In this document: one piece after another, positions 1 through 6,605 of the stretch
How the letters are laid out: every line of letters begins with the position of its first letter
Position numbering within the stretch: position 1 is the first letter of the stretch
Assembly (NCBI GenBank): GCA_016870235.1
Contig: VGCB01000101.1
Location: 1-8,120 of the forward strand
Origin: Actinomycetota bacterium
GTDB lineage: Bacteria; Actinomycetota; Thermoleophilia; Gaiellales; Gaiellaceae
Direction of reading: 5' to 3'
Length of the DNA stretch: 8,120 nucleotides
Position numbers and translations under genes: made by a program
Notes under the pieces: generated by a model
Database searches by the model: none
The model's input: only the letters and a program-made list of their open reading frames with translations
Told to the model about the DNA's origin: nothing

Positions 1-1
1 C

Positions 2-310
2 CGCACGCTGCGTCGCGGGCACGTGACGGCTCGCGGTCTCGCCCGCGAGCTGGCGAGGCTCTGGGACATCCCTGCCGCCGAGCTCCTCGAGCGGACACGG
101 CGGACCGACCGTCAGCGGGCGCTGCCGGCACGCGAGCGGCGCGGCAACGTGCGCGGCGTCTTCGCGGCGCCGCGCCCGGTGCCGCGAACGGTCTGCCTCG
201 TCGACGACGTGTACACGACGGGATCGACGGCGAATGCCTGCGCTTCTGCCCTTCGCCGACAGGGGGCGGACACGGTGTGGGTGGTTACGCTCGCCCGGGC
301 GGTTCGCTAG
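2..310 (+). CDS. comF: ComF family phosphoribosyltransferase-like protein, 3' part
   Basis: The gene is cut by the left edge, leaving 102 codons plus TAG; reading is open from base 2. The fragment begins with an RRGHVTARGLA segment matching the RRGxNQAxxLA region of ComF proteins. It continues with a Q-R-x-L-x(4)-R-x-x-N-V-x-G-x-F stretch and ends with LVDDVYTTGST, the PRPP-binding loop of type I phosphoribosyltransferases, about 30 residues before the stop. ComF proteins are linked to DNA uptake in naturally transformable bacteria, but in many lineages the role is unknown. The N-terminal part, which in many members carries a zinc-binding cysteine cluster, lies outside the window. The following hpf and secA genes reproduce a widespread order (comF-hpf-secA), which supports the call. 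The GTG at 23 is internal to the conserved RRG region and is not the start. Confidence 0.88.
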   Translation, partial: RTLRRGHVTARGLARELARLWDIPAAELLERTRRTDRQRALPARERRGNVRGVFAAPRPVPRTVCLVDDVYTTGSTANACASALRRQGADTVWVVTLARAVR

Positions 311-321
311 TGCGCCAGGAG

Positions 322-355
322 GCCGCACTGACGGAACCAAGCATGGTAGTGCGGC
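322..355 (+). terminator. inverted repeat after comF, possible terminator
   Basis: GCCGCACT (322-329) pairs perfectly with AGTGCGGC (348-355) across an 18-base loop, starting 11 bases after the comF stop. The loop contains a small CCA/TGG pairing. No T-run follows, so this is not a classical intrinsic terminator; it could mark the end of the comF transcript before the hpf promoter. The function is inferred from position only. Confidence 0.3.
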
Positions 356-384
356 ATCTCGCGACTATGGTTTCCGGTCTGTGG

Positions 385-414
385 TTGTGAGACGCCGCAG
401 TCGCGCGATACTGT
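385..414 (+). promoter_or_regulatory. candidate hpf promoter
   Basis: TTGTGA at 385-390 (four of six bases of the -35 consensus TTGACA) lies 18 bases before TACTGT at 409-414, which fits the high-GC actinobacterial -10 pattern TANNNT. A start point near 421 would leave a leader of about 24 bases containing the hpf ribosome binding site. hpf genes are often under stationary-phase or stress control, but nothing here identifies the sigma factor. Confidence 0.4.
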
Positions 415-444
415 CGCTGAGAGTCGAACAGAAGGGAGACGGCG

Positions 445-831
445 ATGAACGTGCAGGTGACGATGCGATACGGTCATGTGAACGACGCCGTCAGGAGCTA
501 CGTCGAGCGCAAGTTCACGAGGCTCGGCCGCCGGCTCGCGGACGGCACGCTCGTCGAGGTCGTGCTCGATCGGGAGCACAACCCCAAGATCCCGGACGAC
601 CACGTGGTCGAGGCCGAGGTGCACGTCAAGGGGCCGAACGTGATCGCTCGGGAGGCGGCACCGACGTACGAGGCGGCCGTCGACCTCGTCGTGGACAAGC
701 TCGAGCGGCAGATCGACCGGGCACGCGACAAGGCGAACGACCGCCGCCGGAGGGCGCAGGGCCTGAAGTCGATCCCGGTCGCCGACGAGGCCCCCTCCGG
801 GCCTGGGGTCGCCGAGGAGCCGGCGGCCTGA
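445..831 (+). CDS. hpf: ribosome hibernation promoting factor, short form
   Basis: A 128-residue protein of the HPF/RaiA (YfiA) family, which binds the decoding centre of the 30S subunit and silences ribosomes in stationary phase or stress. The N-terminal 105 residues follow the family's beta-alpha-beta-beta-beta-alpha order: MNVQVTMRYGHVNDAVRSYV, then strands around VEVVLDR and HVVEAEVHVKG, then a long basic helix ending in KANDRRRRAQG. A tail of about 22 Ala/Pro/Glu-rich residues follows. The long-form C-terminal domain (dimerisation, 100S ribosome formation), which many actinobacteria and firmicutes have, is absent in this frame and not visible in the adjacent one. The start is set by AGGGAG at 433-438, six bases before ATG. 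The gene sits between comF and secA as in many bacteria, and its stop overlaps the putative start of the next gene. Confidence 0.92.
   Translation: MNVQVTMRYGHVNDAVRSYVERKFTRLGRRLADGTLVEVVLDREHNPKIPDDHVVEAEVHVKGPNVIAREAAPTYEAAVDLVVDKLERQIDRARDKANDRRRRAQGLKSIPVADEAPSGPGVAEEPAA
814..819 (+). promoter_or_regulatory. Shine-Dalgarno GAGGAG supporting a CTG start
   Basis: GAGGAG lies inside the last codons of hpf (two Glu codons), eight bases before the CTG at 828. It is the only strong ribosome-binding-like sequence near the beginning of the following open frame, which has no ATG, GTG or TTG in the right place. Because GAG-GAG is also an ordinary Glu-Glu codon pair, the match could be accidental. 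Confidence 0.45.
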
Positions 832-1331
832 GCGATCCGACGCGGCCGCCGTACGACACGAGGCCGCGGTGGGGCGAGGTCGGGATCCACGGCGTCCACC
901 GGCCCCGCGAGTGGGACGCGGTCGTGACCGCCGTCGCGCCCGGCGTCGAGGGCGACGAGGCGGCTGCCGTCGTGCTCGCGAACGGCGACGTCGTCATCGA
1001 GCACGGCGATCCCGGAGACCGCCTCGGGAGCCTGCTCGAGGCTGTCCGGCTCGATCCCCCCTACCGCGCGTCGCTCCGCCGGCTCGACGGCGACACGTGG
1101 GCGGTCGGCGCCAACCGGATCGACGTCGTCCACCTCGCAGACGATCCGGGCGGTGAGCAGATCGACGCCGTCTGGGACGGAGCCGAGCTGACCGTCCGCG
1201 TCGACGGCACGCCGCGCCTCGTCCGCCTGCCCGAGCTCGGCCGCGACCGCCGCTTCGGGGGCGGGCCATGGGCGGCGACGCTGATCCGGCTTCAAGGATC
1301 TGCCTGGGAGGCCGAAATACATCCCCTGTAG
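828..1331 (+). CDS. hypothetical protein, probable CTG start, coupled to hpf
   Basis: I do not recognise this protein. From the CTG at 828 it has 167 residues. The frame looks genuinely coding: G/C-rich third positions, five tryptophans, and alternating short hydrophobic and charged stretches, without the Arg/Pro/Gly monotony of the shadow frames. It reads as soluble and beta-rich, for example AAAVVLANGDVVIEHG in the first half and DTWAVGANRIDVVHLAD then AELTVRVDGTPRLVRLPEL in the second, ending WEAEIHPL. No signal peptide or membrane segment is visible. Coding-quality sequence starts right after the hpf stop, but there is no ATG, GTG or TTG before GTG 924 (codon 33), which would discard a plausible N-terminus (RPRWGEVGIHGVHRPREW). 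CTG 828 overlaps the hpf TGA as CTGA and has GAGGAG eight bases upstream, suggesting coupled translation. Alternatives are a start at GTG 924, a -1 frameshift fusion to hpf, or a sequencing error. Confidence 0.68.
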   Translation: MSDPTRPPYDTRPRWGEVGIHGVHRPREWDAVVTAVAPGVEGDEAAAVVLANGDVVIEHGDPGDRLGSLLEAVRLDPPYRASLRRLDGDTWAVGANRIDVVHLADDPGGEQIDAVWDGAELTVRVDGTPRLVRLPELGRDRRFGGGPWAATLIRLQGSAWEAEIHPL

Positions 1332-1358
1332 GTGCGAACCGCCGGACGGCGACGAGCG

Positions 1359-1364
1359 AGGAGG
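1359..1364 (+). promoter_or_regulatory. perfect Shine-Dalgarno AGGAGG before a short ORF
   Basis: AGGAGG at 1359-1364 is six bases from the ATG at 1371, an ideal arrangement. It lies in the gap before secA and is too far (over 110 bases) from the secA ATG to serve it directly, so it is the main argument that the short ORF 1371-1478 is translated. Confidence 0.55.
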
Positions 1365-1370
1365 ACAGGG

Positions 1371-1477
1371 ATGGGCGAGGAATGTCTCGGACACGGCCGG
1401 CGGCAGACGCCGTCAGTGCGTGAAGCGCGCGTAAAGGCTGCGAAGGCAGCCGAGCCCATGCCGGTACCCTCCAGCTG

Positions 1478-1478
<1 letters not shown>
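1371..1478 (+). CDS. possible 35-aa leader peptide translationally coupled to secA
   Basis: The ORF starts with ATG at 1371, six bases after a perfect AGGAGG, and ends with TGA at 1476-1478. The A of that stop is the A of the secA ATG (TGATG), the usual geometry of termination-reinitiation coupling. The product begins MGEECLGHGRRQ, has a basic/alanine-rich middle (REARVKAAKAAE) and ends in a proline-rich PMPVPSS. About 10 of 34 third positions are A or T, weaker codon bias than in the neighbours, so the peptide sequence itself may not be under selection. secA has no recognisable ribosome binding site of its own, which gives this ORF a possible role. E. coli secA is controlled by the upstream secM, but this peptide has no signal sequence and no SecM-type arrest motif, so only the position is analogous. 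A chance ORF remains possible. Confidence 0.4.
1436..1451 (+). promoter_or_regulatory. small hairpin in the secA leader
   Basis: GGCTGC (1436-1441) pairs with GCAGCC (1446-1451) over a four-base loop GAAG. It lies inside the short leader ORF and 26 bases upstream of the secA ATG, so ribosomes translating the leader would melt it. A regulatory role is inference; six base pairs could occur by chance in DNA this GC-rich. Confidence 0.3.
1465..1470 (+). promoter_or_regulatory. candidate -10 box for a leaderless secA transcript
   Basis: TACCCT at 1465-1470 is followed by exactly seven bases and then the secA ATG. TANNNT-N7-ATG is the spacing expected of leaderless actinobacterial transcripts, which would explain the missing Shine-Dalgarno. 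No convincing -35 hexamer is visible 17-18 bases upstream. This is an alternative to, or could coexist with, coupling to the short upstream ORF. Confidence 0.35.
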
Positions 1479-4141
<2,663 letters not shown>

Positions 4142-4150
<9 letters not shown>

Positions 4151-4196
4151 GTGGCGCTTCCTCAGGCGGAGCCTGAGGAAGCGCCACTCACGCGCC
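4142..4196. repeat. perfect 26-bp inverted repeat covering the secA stop codon
   Basis: Bases 4142-4167 are the exact reverse complement of 4171-4196, with a three-base centre GGA. The left arm begins in the third-last secA codon and includes the TGA. An RNA from either strand would form an uninterrupted 26-bp stem. It could act as a strong transcription terminator (T-runs are often missing in high-GC actinobacteria; none follows here) or stabilise the secA 3' end. Its sequence is unrelated to the palindromes that follow, so it looks like a separate element. Confidence 0.85.
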
Positions 4197-4210
4197 TGAT
4201 GCTTGCTGGG

Positions 4211-4269
4211 CCGAGCTCTCTCGCGTCTGCTGAGTGAGGGACCGACGTAGCAGACGCGAGAGAGCCCGG
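4211..4269 (-). repeat. H2 hairpin, inverted copy
   Basis: GCTCTCTCGCGTCTGCT (4215-4231) pairs perfectly with 4249-4265 (17 bp). Pairing continues outward by three more pairs (4211-4213 with 4267-4269) across one position, 4214/4266, which is A/C on the plus strand but G.U in a minus-strand RNA. The 17-base loop, read on the minus strand, is ACGTCGGTCCCTCACTC, almost identical to the loops of the two forward H2 copies. Confidence 0.8.
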
Positions 4270-4347
4270 ATCCTGAAGCCGGGAACCTGCGGTTCCCTGG
4301 GACCCCTCCCTTGCGATCGAGTCTGGGCACCGTGCCCGTGCCTCTTC

Positions 4348-4371
4348 CGCGTCTGGCTTCAGCCAGACGCG
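4348..4371 (-). repeat. H1 hairpin, inverted copy
   Basis: CGCGTCTGGCT (4348-4358) pairs with AGCCAGACGCG (4361-4371) around a two-base centre TC. The forward copies have GA at this centre, showing that this copy is inverted. The right arm overlaps an extra half-arm CGCGTCTGC at 4368-4376. Confidence 0.8.
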
Positions 4372-4448
4372 TCTGCAGGAACAAGGCAGTCTGCACGGGA
4401 TCGGGCTCGGTGCTCTGACGCCCTGGTGGTCGACGGCGTCCGTCGGGT

Positions 4449-4647
4449 CGCGTCTGGCTGAAGCCAGACGCGGAAGCGGCGAGGCGCAGGATCCGAGTGC
4501 AGGAGGGGTTCCCTAGGGGAACCTCGTTCCCCTGGCTTCAGGAAACGAATCGAACGAACCGAGCCCCAGCCCTACAACAGTGGGGCCGTGTTCTCGCGCG
4601 TCTGGTACGTCGGTCCCTCACCCCACCAGACGCGCGAGAACACGGCC
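4449..4647 (+). repeat. composite repeat, direct unit 1
   Basis: H1 (arms 4449-4459 and 4462-4472, centre GA), a 29-base spacer, then the module from 4502. In the module GGTTCCC (4507-4513) can pair with GGGAACC (4517-4523), or AGGGGAAC (4515-4522) can pair with GTTCCCCT (4526-4533) over loop CTC; the two folds exclude each other. GGCTTCAGG (4534-4542) and a middle segment with a 5-bp CCCCA/TGGGG pairing (4564-4568 with 4581-4585) lead into H2. That last pairing competes with the base of H2. Confidence 0.8.
4584..4647 (+). repeat. H2 hairpin of unit 1
   Basis: A perfect 23-bp stem: 4584-4606 with 4625-4647, loop of 18 bases ACGTCGGTCCCTCACCCC (4607-4624). The stem carries the core CGCGTCTGG/CCAGACGCG that also makes up H1. 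No T-run follows. Confidence 0.85.
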
Positions 4648-4664
4648 AAGCACTCAATCAAGGA

Positions 4665-4860
4665 CGCGTCTGGCTGAAGCCAGACGCGGAAAGGCAGATG
4701 CGTGACCCGAATCCCGGAGGGGTTCCCAAGGGGAACCCCGTTCCCCTGGCTTCAGGAAACGAATCGCCCGAACCGAGCCCCAGCCCTACAACAGTGGGGC
4801 CGTGTTCTCGCGCGTCTGGTACGTCGGTCCCTAGCCAACCGGACGCGCGAGAACACGGCC
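4665..4860 (+). repeat. composite repeat, direct unit 2
   Basis: H1 (arms 4665-4675 and 4678-4688, centre GA), a 27-base spacer, then the module from 4716, colinear with unit 1 at offset 214. AGGGGAAC (4729-4736) pairs with GTTCCCCT (4740-4747) over loop CCC. Differences from unit 1 between 4716 and 4832 are four substitutions. The H2 loop is one base shorter. Confidence 0.8.
4798..4860 (-). terminator. H2 hairpin of unit 2, possible pfkA terminator
   Basis: Stem 4798-4820 with 4838-4860 (23 bp) with a single T.G pair (4817/4841) where unit 1 has T-A; loop of 17 bases at 4821-4837. It lies 33 bases beyond the pfkA stop on the minus strand, so it is well placed to end the pfkA transcript, and its unit 1 homologue could do the same for read-through from secA. 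In a minus-strand RNA the wobble becomes an A/C mismatch. There is no T-run, so terminator function is inferred from position and stem strength. Confidence 0.5.
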
Positions 4861-4893
4861 GAGCAGGCAATCAACAACAGCGGCCAGGCCGTT

Positions 4894-5925
4894 CTAGGCG
4901 ATCTGCCGTGCCGCCGCCAGCCACTCCGGCGGCACGAGCTTCAGCGAGCCGGTCGCCTCGTCGAGCGACACGTCGACGACGCGGTCGCCGCGGAGCGCGG
5001 CCATCCGGCCGAAGCGGCTCTCGTGCGCGAGGCGGGCAGCGAGCAGGCCGAATCGCGTGGCGAGGACGCGGTCGCGGGCGGTCGGCGTCCCCCCTCGCTG
5101 CACGTGACCGAGCACCGTCACGCGCGTCTCGTAGCCGGTCGCGCGCGCGATCTCGTCCGCCACGACCGAGCCGATCCCGCCCAGGCGGACGTAGCCGTAC
5201 GCGTCGCTCCCCTGCGAGACGGCCTCCTGCTCGCCGGAGCGGCGGGTGAGCGCGTAGCCCTCGGCGACGACGACGATCGAGTAGGAGCGGCCACGCTCGT
5301 GGCGCTCGCGGATCGCGTCGCACGCGTCCTCGATCGGCAGGCTGTCCTCCGGCACCAGGATGACGTCGGCGCCGGCCGCCATGCCGGCGTGCAGCGCGAT
5401 CCAGCCGGCGTTCCGGCCCATCACCTCGACGACCATGATCCGGTTGTGCGACTCCGCCGTCGTGTGGAGCCGGTCGATCGCCTCGCAGCACACCTGCACG
5501 GCGGTGTCGAAGCCGAACGAGTAGTCGGTCGCGCCGATGTCGTTGTCGATCGTCTTCGGCACCCCGACGACGGGGACGCCATGCGCGCCGTGCAGGCGAT
5601 GCGCGATCGCGAGCGTGCCCTCGCCGCCGATCGCGACGACGGCGTCGAGCCGGAGCTCGGCGATCCCGGCGAGTGTGCGCTCGACGCCTCGCTCCTCGAG
5701 GAAGGGATCGAAACGCGCCATCCCGAGGATCGTGCCGCCGCGAGGCAGGATCCCGGAGACGGCGCTGCGATCGAGCTCGACGACGTCGCGGTCGACGATC
5801 CCGCGCCAGCTGTGGCGGATGCCGACGATCTCGTGGCCGAGATCCGCTCCCCGCCGCGTGACGGCGCGGATGACGGCGTTGAGCCCGGGGCAGTCGCCGC
5901 CGCCGGTGAGGACGCCGATTCGCAT
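4894..5925 (-). CDS. pfkA: 6-phosphofructokinase, group III, predicted ATP-dependent
   Basis: A complete 343-residue cytosolic phosphofructokinase that phosphorylates fructose 6-phosphate to fructose 1,6-bisphosphate, the committed step of glycolysis. Motifs in order: TGGGDCPGLN at 7-16 (nucleotide-binding loop); PRGGTILG at 61-68; GGEGT at 100-104; PKTIDND at 123-129 with the catalytic Asp127; MGRNAGWIAL at 169-178 (sugar phosphate binding); AEG at 221-223; HVQRGGTP at 274-281. Gly103 in GGEGT is the residue associated with ATP use (Asp there marks pyrophosphate enzymes), while Lys124 in PKTIDND is shared with pyrophosphate-dependent enzymes. This combination is typical of actinobacterial group III enzymes, so ATP is the likelier donor but the assignment is by motif only. 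ATG at 5925 gives the family N-terminus MRIGVLTGGGDCPG and has no Shine-Dalgarno. The gene converges on secA and diverges from the lipoprotein gene across 32 bp. Confidence 0.95.
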   Translation of the reverse strand: MRIGVLTGGGDCPGLNAVIRAVTRRGADLGHEIVGIRHSWRGIVDRDVVELDRSAVSGILPRGGTILGMARFDPFLEERGVERTLAGIAELRLDAVVAIGGEGTLAIAHRLHGAHGVPVVGVPKTIDNDIGATDYSFGFDTAVQVCCEAIDRLHTTAESHNRIMVVEVMGRNAGWIALHAGMAAGADVILVPEDSLPIEDACDAIRERHERGRSYSIVVVAEGYALTRRSGEQEAVSQGSDAYGYVRLGGIGSVVADEIARATGYETRVTVLGHVQRGGTPTARDRVLATRFGLLAARLAHESRFGRMAALRGDRVVDVSLDEATGSLKLVPPEWLAAARQIA

Positions 5926-5931
5926 CTCGGA

Positions 5932-5937
5932 ACCCTA
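5932..5937 (-). promoter_or_regulatory. candidate -10 box of leaderless pfkA
   Basis: On the minus strand TAGGGT (5937 to 5932) is followed by six bases and then the pfkA ATG. This fits a TANNNT -10 element with transcription starting at or next to the start codon. There is no ribosome binding site and no clear -35 hexamer; the -35 region would fall over the start of the divergent lipoprotein gene. Confidence 0.45.
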
Positions 5938-5944
5938 TCGGGGG

Positions 5945-5950
5945 TACGCT
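5945..5950 (+). promoter_or_regulatory. candidate -10 box of leaderless lipoprotein gene
   Basis: TACGCT at 5945-5950 is followed by exactly seven bases and the ATG at 5958. This is the same TANNNT-N7-ATG arrangement as before secA, and there is no Shine-Dalgarno. It lies only seven bases from the opposing pfkA -10 box, so the two promoters would overlap. No good -35 match is visible at about 5922-5927. Confidence 0.45.
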
Positions 5951-5957
5951 GCCTCGC

Positions 5958-6605
5958 ATGCGGAACGCGGTCGCGGCGGCACTCGGCGCCGCTCTCCTCG
6001 CCGTCACCGCAGCCGGCTGCGGTGGCGACAGCAGCTCGTCCTCCCGGACGGGCACGGCCGCGACCGCGCCGGCGGCCGAGTGCCCGAAGGCCTGGCGCGG
6101 CGACTGGCAGCAGATCGCGAACCGCATCCAGGCGTCCGTCTACTGCCCATCCTGGATGCCGCCGCCGCTCGACGGGGCGATCGAAGGCGAGTACAGCAAC
6201 GTGTCGGGCGTCAGCGACGATCGCAGCTATCTCGTCAGCTTCCTCTTCCTCGACCGCGAGGCAGGAGGCGTCGCCGGCGAGATCCACGTCAACTTCCGGG
6301 GCTACCCGGGCTCCACGGAGATCCCGACCTGCGAGGACACGCGCACCGACCGCGGCAAGACGACCCGCGTCGAGATCCCGTGCTTCAGCGACCCGCGGGG
6401 GATCAAGGAGGTCGGCGGGGAGGAAGTGACGGTCTACACGGTCAACCAGGGCATCGACCAGTGGCACGTGCTGTACGCCTGGGAGCACGACGCGAGCCTC
6501 TACACCGTCAGCCAGCACGTGATCGCCCCGACGCCGCTGACGAAGGCGATGCGAAACCTCGACCGTGTCATGCGCGGCCTCGAGCGCCTCGAACCGGCGA
6601 CGTGA
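5958..6605 (+). CDS. putative secreted lipoprotein of unknown function
   Basis: A 215-residue protein with a clear lipoprotein signal: MRN, a hydrophobic Ala/Leu/Val stretch (residues 4-19) and a lipobox-like AAGC with the lipidated cysteine at 21, followed by a Gly/Ser/Thr-rich tether to about residue 40. The mature domain has four further cysteines (42, 63, 125, 142) that could form two disulfides outside the membrane. It has a tryptophan- and tyrosine-rich middle (RGDWQQIANRIQ, VYCPSWMPPP, YLVSFLFLDR, EIHVNFRGYPG) and a C-terminal helix-like stretch (LTKAMRNLDRVMRGLERL). I do not recognise the family. The stop overlaps the next gene's GTG (GTGA), so the two are very probably co-transcribed and coupled, suggesting a shared role at the cell surface. 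Lipidation is inferred from the signal; -3 is Ala rather than the commoner Leu. Confidence 0.85.
   Translation: MRNAVAAALGAALLAVTAAGCGGDSSSSSRTGTAATAPAAECPKAWRGDWQQIANRIQASVYCPSWMPPPLDGAIEGEYSNVSGVSDDRSYLVSFLFLDREAGGVAGEIHVNFRGYPGSTEIPTCEDTRTDRGKTTRVEIPCFSDPRGIKEVGGEEVTVYTVNQGIDQWHVLYAWEHDASLYTVSQHVIAPTPLTKAMRNLDRVMRGLERLEPAT

Larger units (their letters stand above)
4211..4371 (-). repeat. inverted, shortened copy of the composite repeat
   Basis: Read on the minus strand this copy begins with H1 (4371-4348), passes a 39-base spacer, then the GGAGGGGT...GGTTCCC module (4308-4281), GGCTTCAGG, and ends with H2 (4269-4211). Compared with the two forward copies it lacks the roughly 40-base middle segment between GGCTTCAGG and H2. 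Its module forms GGGAACC (4281-4287) against GGTTCCC (4291-4297) over loop TGC. The spacer also holds GGGCAC-C-GTGCCC (4325-4337). Confidence 0.75.
4211..4860. repeat. cluster of three composite palindromic repeats
   Basis: This gene-free stretch between the convergent ends of secA and pfkA holds three copies of one composite repeat: one inverted (4211-4371) and two tandem direct copies (4449-4647 and 4665-4860, offset about 214 bases). Each forward unit reads: small 11-bp hairpin H1, a variable spacer of 27-39 bases, a GGAGGGGT/GGTTCCC/GGGGAACC module, a GGCTTCAGG box, a middle segment (absent from the inverted copy), and a long hairpin H2 with loop ACGTCGGTCCCT. Units 1 and 2 differ at only 4 of 117 bases over 4502-4618 versus 4716-4832. 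Bases 4373-4448, between the inverted and first direct copy, hold no clear feature except a half-arm CGCGTCTGC (4368-4376) and a weak 6-bp pairing (4417-4422 with 4435-4440). Reading frames crossing the region consist of palindrome sequence and are not credible genes. Confidence 0.85.

Noticed and set aside
23..310. GTG at 23 as the comF start
   Set aside because: The family-conserved RRG segment lies just upstream in the same open frame, so the gene begins outside the window.
234..827. Upstream extension of the 828-1331 frame through hpf and the comF end
   Set aside because: Before 828 the frame is Arg/Gly/Pro-rich shadow of hpf; coding character begins only at about the hpf stop.
780..835. 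Programmed -1 frameshift fusing hpf to the downstream frame
   Set aside because: The frames would allow it, but no clear X-XXY-YYZ slippery site with a following structure was found; a CTG start with GAGGAG is simpler. Kept only as an alternative.
4449..4860. CRISPR array or integron attC sites
   Set aside because: There are only two long direct units of about 200 bases with similar, not unique, intervening sequence; no short regular repeats and no GTTRRRY-type core sites at the hairpins.
4211..4860. tRNA or other known structured RNA gene
   Set aside because: The hairpins are single long stems without a cloverleaf or a recognisable riboswitch core.
4497..5249. Long plus-strand frames crossing the repeat cluster and the 3' end of pfkA
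   Set aside because: The translated sequence consists of palindrome arms and then Arg/Ser/Pro-rich shadow of pfkA; the tandem repeats translate to the same peptide only because of DNA duplication in one frame.
4702..6429. A 575-codon plus-strand frame over pfkA
   Set aside because: It is antisense shadow of pfkA, whose motifs are intact on the minus strand.
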